A stretch of 10,242 nt of DNA, from assembly GCA_048061315.1 (NCBI GenBank), contig JBGMRJ010000097.1:1-10242 (forward strand), read 5' to 3'. The first letter of the stretch is position 1. Every line of letters begins with the position of its first letter. Source of the stretch: CAYQUC01 sp048061315. Its GTDB lineage: Bacteria; Pseudomonadota; Gammaproteobacteria; UBA6429; Thiohalophilaceae. The notes below the pieces were generated by a model, which had not been told where the DNA came from, did no database searches, and saw only the letters and a program-made list of their open reading frames with translations. Shown here piece by piece: positions 7,545 through 10,242 of this stretch. Made by a program: the position numbers and the translations under genes.

Positions 7545-7557
7545 TAACATTTTGATA
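7545..7557 (-). promoter_or_regulatory. IHF binding site in oriC
   Basis: The minus strand reads TATCAAAATGTTA, an exact match to the IHF consensus WATCARNNNNTTR. It lies 18 bases from the R1-like box. That is the same strand relation and distance I recall for the IHF site beside R1 in E. coli oriC, where DNA bending assists DnaA assembly. Confidence 0.6.
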
Positions 7558-7575
7558 ATTATAATAAAATATTGG

Positions 7576-7584
7576 TTATCCACA
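7576..7584 (+). promoter_or_regulatory. DnaA box (R1-like), perfect, next to the unwinding element
   Basis: TTATCCACA, exact consensus. It is followed by 14 bases containing AGTGCGATC and then the TAA repeats, so it is the box from which DnaA would extend onto the melted strand. Confidence 0.9.
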
Positions 7585-7596
7585 GAAAGTGCGATC

Positions 7597-7648
7597 ACTA
7601 ATAATAATAATAATAATTAGATATATAAATAATAATATTAATAGATAG
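7597..7648. repeat. DNA unwinding element with six TAA triplets
   Basis: Six perfect TAA units run from 7599 to 7616, followed by more AT-only DNA with AATAATAAT at about 7629-7637. Only one G/C occurs between 7599 and 7643 (G7620). On the minus strand this gives TTATT at three-base steps, matching the TT[A/G]T(T) motif bound by DnaA in the single-stranded unwinding element of E. coli. The region also forms the leader of dnaN, whose AUG follows at 7682. Confidence 0.8.
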
Positions 7649-7681
7649 TCTGCATAAAACTTTAAATATCAGGGATAAAAA

Positions 7682-8794
7682 ATGAAAGTATCGATAAACA
7701 GAGAAATTTTACTAGGTCCTCTACAAGCGGTATGCAGTGTAATTGAACGACGACAAACACTACCTATTTTATCAAATATCTTAATTCAATTTGAATCAGA
7801 CTCACTGACCTTAACAGGAACTGATCTTGAAGTTGAAATGGTAACGAAAATTGCTTTACCCGATGATGCGCAATTAACAGAAACCGGGGACATCACATTA
7901 CCCGCAAAAAAATTTTTAGACATCGTAAAAACCTTACCTGAAAATGTTGATATCAAAATTAACATTGAAAAGGAACGTGCCGAAATTCGATCCGGAAGAA
8001 GTCGATTTGTGTTGGCGACGTTAGCAGCGGATGAGTTCCCAAGTTTAGAATCACTTAAAGATCCTTTTAGCTGCTTTGTAAAACAATCTGAATTAAAACA
8101 CCTATTGGATAAAACCCAATTCTCCATGGCACAACAAGATGTCCGTTATTATTTGAATGGCCTGTTACTCGAATTGAATAATGATAATTTACGCGCAGTT
8201 GCAACCGATGGTCATCGTCTGGCATTGTGTGATATTAATGCCAACATTTCGATAGCGGAACCGCTGCAAGTTATTATTCCACGTAAAGGTGTAACCGAAC
8301 TAACTCGACTACTCAGCAATACCGACGATGAAATCGAACTTCAGGTGAGTAATAATCATATTAAAGCAACGCTACCCAATTTCACTTTTACCTCAAAATT
8401 AATTGATGGCAAATTCCCGGATTATGAAAAAGTAATCCCCAAGAATCTGGATATCTCAATAAATTTTGATCGGGTAGAATTACATTCCGCATTACAACGT
8501 GCCTCGGTATTGTCGAATGAAAAATACCGTGGAATGCGCTTGACCTTGAAAGATAATTTATTAAAAGCCACCGTCAATAATCCCGAACAAGACGAAGCCG
8601 AAGAAGAAATGGAAATAGTTTATTCTGGAGAAGCACTCGATATCGGATTTAATGTGAGTTATTTTCTTGATGCCTTGAATGCCATTGAAAATGATACCGT
8701 CAATATGAACCTACTAGATTCGAATAGCAGTTGTTTACTTCAAACTGATACTGATTCTGATTGTAAGTATGTCATCATGCCGATGCGTTTGTAG
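7682..8794 (+). CDS. dnaN: DNA polymerase III beta subunit (sliding clamp)
   Basis: DnaN dimerises into a ring around DNA that tethers polymerase III and many repair proteins. The 370-residue product has three repeated clamp domains (about 1-122, 123-250, 251-370). Landmarks are the N-terminal MKVSINREILLGPLQAVCSV, TLPIL at 26-30, ATDGHRLAL at 174-182, LIDGKFPDYEKVIP at 240-253 and the C-terminal YVIMPMRL at 363-370. These residues help form the hydrophobic groove that binds clamp-interacting peptides. It is four residues longer than the E. coli clamp. AGGG at 7671-7674 is the likely ribosome-binding site. The gene lies directly beyond the oriC unwinding element, with recF 77 bases downstream, so dnaN and recF are probably co-transcribed. 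Confidence 0.99.
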   Translation: MKVSINREILLGPLQAVCSVIERRQTLPILSNILIQFESDSLTLTGTDLEVEMVTKIALPDDAQLTETGDITLPAKKFLDIVKTLPENVDIKINIEKERAEIRSGRSRFVLATLAADEFPSLESLKDPFSCFVKQSELKHLLDKTQFSMAQQDVRYYLNGLLLELNNDNLRAVATDGHRLALCDINANISIAEPLQVIIPRKGVTELTRLLSNTDDEIELQVSNNHIKATLPNFTFTSKLIDGKFPDYEKVIPKNLDISINFDRVELHSALQRASVLSNEKYRGMRLTLKDNLLKATVNNPEQDEAEEEMEIVYSGEALDIGFNVSYFLDALNAIENDTVNMNLLDSNSSCLLQTDTDSDCKYVIMPMRL

Positions 8795-8845
8795 ATCCTA
8801 AGTTGATCGATGTGGTTGAGTTTGGAAAGTGAAAATATTTTTTAT

Positions 8846-8861
8846 CGCCAAGACGCCAAGT
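8846..8861 (+). repeat. tandem 8-base repeat just upstream of recF
   Basis: CGCCAAGA at 8846-8853 is followed directly by CGCCAAGT. It occupies the place where a recF ribosome-binding site would be expected, ten bases before the ATG, and no good Shine-Dalgarno is otherwise present. Confidence 0.5.
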
Positions 8862-8871
8862 AAAACAGTTA

Positions 8872-9951
8872 ATGAGCTTAAAACAATTACGCATTCAAAA
8901 TGTTCGTAATTTATCCGCGATAGACATAGAACCTTGCTCCGGTTTAAATGTATTTTATGGTCCTAATGCCAGTGGTAAAACCAGCCTACTTGAATCTATC
9001 GCGATTCTCGGTACCGCCCGTTCTTTTCGAACCAATCAGATAAAACAAATTATTCAGTACCAACAAAATGGTTTAACCGTTTTTGGATTATTAAACGATG
9101 GTGTCACCGAAATACCAATGGGCATTGAAAAAACCAAAACCGGTACAACAGTACGAATCAAAGGCCAAACAATCAAACAAGCTTCTGAACTTACTAAGTT
9201 ACTTCCGGTAGTCAGTCTACATCCCGAATTACATCGATTAGTTTCTGAAGGTCCCAAGTTTAGGAGGCAATTCCTTGATATGGGAGTGTTTCACGTGGAA
9301 CATCACTTTTTGCCACTGTGGCAGGATTACCATAGAACCCTGAGACAACGAAATGCAGCACTACGCCAGGAACAGTCCGATAAACTTATAACCGTTTGGG
9401 ATATCGATTTAATTAAATATTCAGAACAAATTACAAAGTTACGTCTGGACTATCTCGAACGTCTTAAGGTGTATTACCAAACAACAGCAAAAACCCTGCT
9501 TGGTTTTGTGCCTGAAATTACATATCAGTCTGGATGGTCAAAAGATCAAAATTATAAGTCAGCTTTAGAAGACAGTTTACAAAATGACAAAGATCAACAC
9601 TACACTCGATGTGGACCCCATCGTGCGGATATCCGCTTTAGTTATCAAGGCACTCCCGTGCAACATTGTTTTTCACGCGGTCAGCAAAAAATGCTAGTAA
9701 CAATACTATTGTTATCCCAGGCATTATTATTACGAGAAAAACAACAGCAATGCATTATTTTGGTTGATGATCTGGCTGCAGAACTTGATGAACAACATCG
9801 ACAGATTTTTATGACATTATTAAACGATACTAAAGCACAATGTTTTATAACGCTAACAGACCCCGAATTATTGAATGTAAAATCACATCCAAATATCAAA
9901 TTGTTTCACGTGGAACATGGCAATATTAACCCTGATGTGGTGCAAGTTTAA
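8872..9951 (+). CDS. recF: DNA replication and repair protein RecF
   Basis: RecF is an SMC/ABC-type ATPase that, with RecO and RecR, loads RecA at single-strand gaps and stalled forks. The 359-residue product starts MSLKQLRIQNVRNL. It has Walker A GPNASGKT at 30-37, a central helical arm (about 150-210), the ABC signature FSRGQQKML at 267-275 and Walker B CIILVDDLAAELD at 294-306. It is close to the usual length (E. coli 357). The ATG at 8872 aligns with family starts but lacks a clear Shine-Dalgarno, so translation may be weak or coupled through the dnaN transcript. The coding sequence contains two identical parS centromere sites encoding FHVEH at 140-144 and 345-349. A gyrB gene normally follows, but none is seen before the window ends. 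Confidence 0.98.
   Translation: MSLKQLRIQNVRNLSAIDIEPCSGLNVFYGPNASGKTSLLESIAILGTARSFRTNQIKQIIQYQQNGLTVFGLLNDGVTEIPMGIEKTKTGTTVRIKGQTIKQASELTKLLPVVSLHPELHRLVSEGPKFRRQFLDMGVFHVEHHFLPLWQDYHRTLRQRNAALRQEQSDKLITVWDIDLIKYSEQITKLRLDYLERLKVYYQTTAKTLLGFVPEITYQSGWSKDQNYKSALEDSLQNDKDQHYTRCGPHRADIRFSYQGTPVQHCFSRGQQKMLVTILLLSQALLLREKQQQCIILVDDLAAELDEQHRQIFMTLLNDTKAQCFITLTDPELLNVKSHPNIKLFHVEHGNINPDVVQV
9287..9302. other. parS: parS centromere-like site 1, inside recF
   Basis: TGTTTCACGTGGAACA is a near-perfect palindrome (one mismatched pair) and fits the widely conserved ParB/Spo0J target TGTTNCACGTGNAACA. It lies 1.7 kb from the oriC unwinding element and in the reading frame encodes V-F-H-V-E-H. parAB themselves are not in the window. 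Confidence 0.9.
9902..9917. other. parS: parS centromere-like site 2, at the 3' end of recF
   Basis: The same 16 bases as site 1, in the same orientation and the same codon phase, 615 bases downstream. It encodes L-F-H-V-E-H near the RecF C-terminus. Two sites together would nucleate a ParB partition complex beside the origin. Confidence 0.9.
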
Positions 9952-10040
9952 GTCTTAAATTCAAAACAGTTAACCCCAGTGGATCGCTGAGAAGTTTTTT
10001 ATCATTAATTAACCTGAGATCGGGTTACGGAAATTAAGAC
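9952..10040. repeat. 7-base inverted repeat spanning the post-recF spacer
   Basis: GTCTTAA at 9952-9958, starting right after the recF stop, is the exact reverse complement of TTAAGAC at 10034-10040. The following three bases also match at two positions. A smaller inverted repeat, AACCTGAGATCGGGTT (10011-10026, one G-T pair), lies inside. No T-run follows, so it is not a typical intrinsic terminator. A remnant of a repeat is possible. Confidence 0.35.
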
Positions 10041-10056
10041 TGCACTGATTGTTTAT

Positions 10057-10220
10057 GGACACGTAATTGGGATAGCCCTATCAAAACCTTGTGCCGCACG
10101 AGCCCATGGATGGGCGAAGGTAGAATAACGCAGGAGCAGTTATCGAGGACGCGGCACTAGAGCACGCCATGGATGGCGATCTTTTGCGTGTCTTGATAGG
10201 GCTATGCCGATTGCGTGGCC
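10057..10220. repeat. structured intergenic repeat element with long terminal inverted repeats
   Basis: Arms 10057-10084 and 10193-10220 pair at 24 of 28 positions plus two G-T pairs, with a perfect 13-base core (ATAGCCCTATCAA). Inside are a 7-bp helix GTGCCGC/GCGGCAC (10091-10097 with 10151-10157), hairpins GCCCAT-GG-ATGGGC (10102-10115) and ATAAC/GTTAT (10125-10143), and CGCCAT-GG-ATGGCG (10165-10178). All these helices can form together. Two hairpins share CCATGGATGG. The element is more GC-rich than its surroundings and has no ORF of note. It looks like a small palindromic mobile or REP/MITE-like repeat. A structured RNA is the alternative. Confidence 0.7.
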
Positions 10221-10242
10221 GGTTTTAATCTACAAATTTACT

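Larger units (their letters stand above)
7408..7650 (+). other. oriC: probable chromosomal replication origin oriC
   Basis: The 333-base dnaA-dnaN gap contains perfect DnaA boxes at 7431-7439 (minus) and 7576-7584 (plus) and a one-mismatch box at 7477-7485 (plus). It also holds a consensus IHF site at 7545-7557 and an AT-only unwinding region from 7597. A weaker candidate box (TTATACCCA on the minus strand) lies at 7408-7416. Read toward dnaN, the last box is followed by 14 bases including AGTGCGATC and then TAA triplets. The E. coli oriC, as I remember it, has the same 14-base spacing and the same AGTGCGATC next to its R1 box. The R4-like box is inverted relative to R1, as in E. coli. Only one GATC (7593-7596) occurs here, so SeqA/Dam-style sequestration is not supported by site density. 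Confidence 0.88.

Noticed and set aside
9977..10000. Intrinsic terminator after recF (weak CAGTG/CGCTG hairpin, then six T)
   Set aside because: The stem is only about five pairs with a wobble, and five bases separate it from the T-run. Not strong enough to annotate.
10057..10220. Integron attC site or tRNA-like gene
   Set aside because: No GTTRRRY/RYYYAAC core pair at the ends and no tRNA T-loop or acceptor signature. The symmetry fits a palindromic repeat better.

Overview
This window is the replication-origin neighbourhood of an AT-rich gammaproteobacterial chromosome. The order mnmE-yidC-yidD-rnpA-rpmH (leftward) and dnaA-dnaN-recF (rightward) is the classic layout. The YidC, MnmE, DnaA and RecF sequences look most like Pseudomonas-type and other non-enteric gammaproteobacteria. 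No genus can be named from the sequence alone. All core genes look intact.

Left part (1-1592, minus strand): the first codons of a gene running off the edge, a roughly 210-base gap holding a 19-codon ORF behind a very strong ribosome-binding site, and an exported TPR-like protein of unknown function whose 5' end overlaps the end of mnmE. In many relatives mnmG (gidA), rsmG and parAB follow mnmE. At least mnmG is not the next gene here.

Centre-left (1543-5676, minus strand): tRNA modification GTPase MnmE, membrane insertase YidC, its accessory YidD, RNase P protein RnpA and ribosomal protein L34, led by a TTGACA-type promoter upstream of rpmH. The divergent rpmH-dnaA gap (307 bases) carries one perfect DnaA box and a dnaA -10 element, the usual arrangement for dnaA autoregulation.

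Centre-right (5984-9951, plus strand): DnaA initiator, beta clamp and RecF. The 333-base dnaA-dnaN gap is the probable oriC. It has two perfect DnaA boxes in inverted orientation, one near-perfect box, a consensus IHF site and an unwinding element of six TAA triplets. The order and spacing of the unwinding element, first box and IHF site match the E. coli oriC as I remember it.

recF carries two identical in-frame 16-base parS centromere sites, so the ParB loading zone lies 1.7-2.3 kb from the origin. DnaA opens the origin, DnaN clamps the polymerase, RecF works at gaps, and ParB bound at parS would segregate the new origins.

Right edge (9952-10242): no gene is seen. It holds a compact structured element of about 164 bases, with long terminal inverted repeats enclosing several hairpins, two of which share the core CCATGGATGG. 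The most notable items are the oriC module, the parS pair inside recF, and this structured repeat. I see no evidence of a wholly new enzymatic system.
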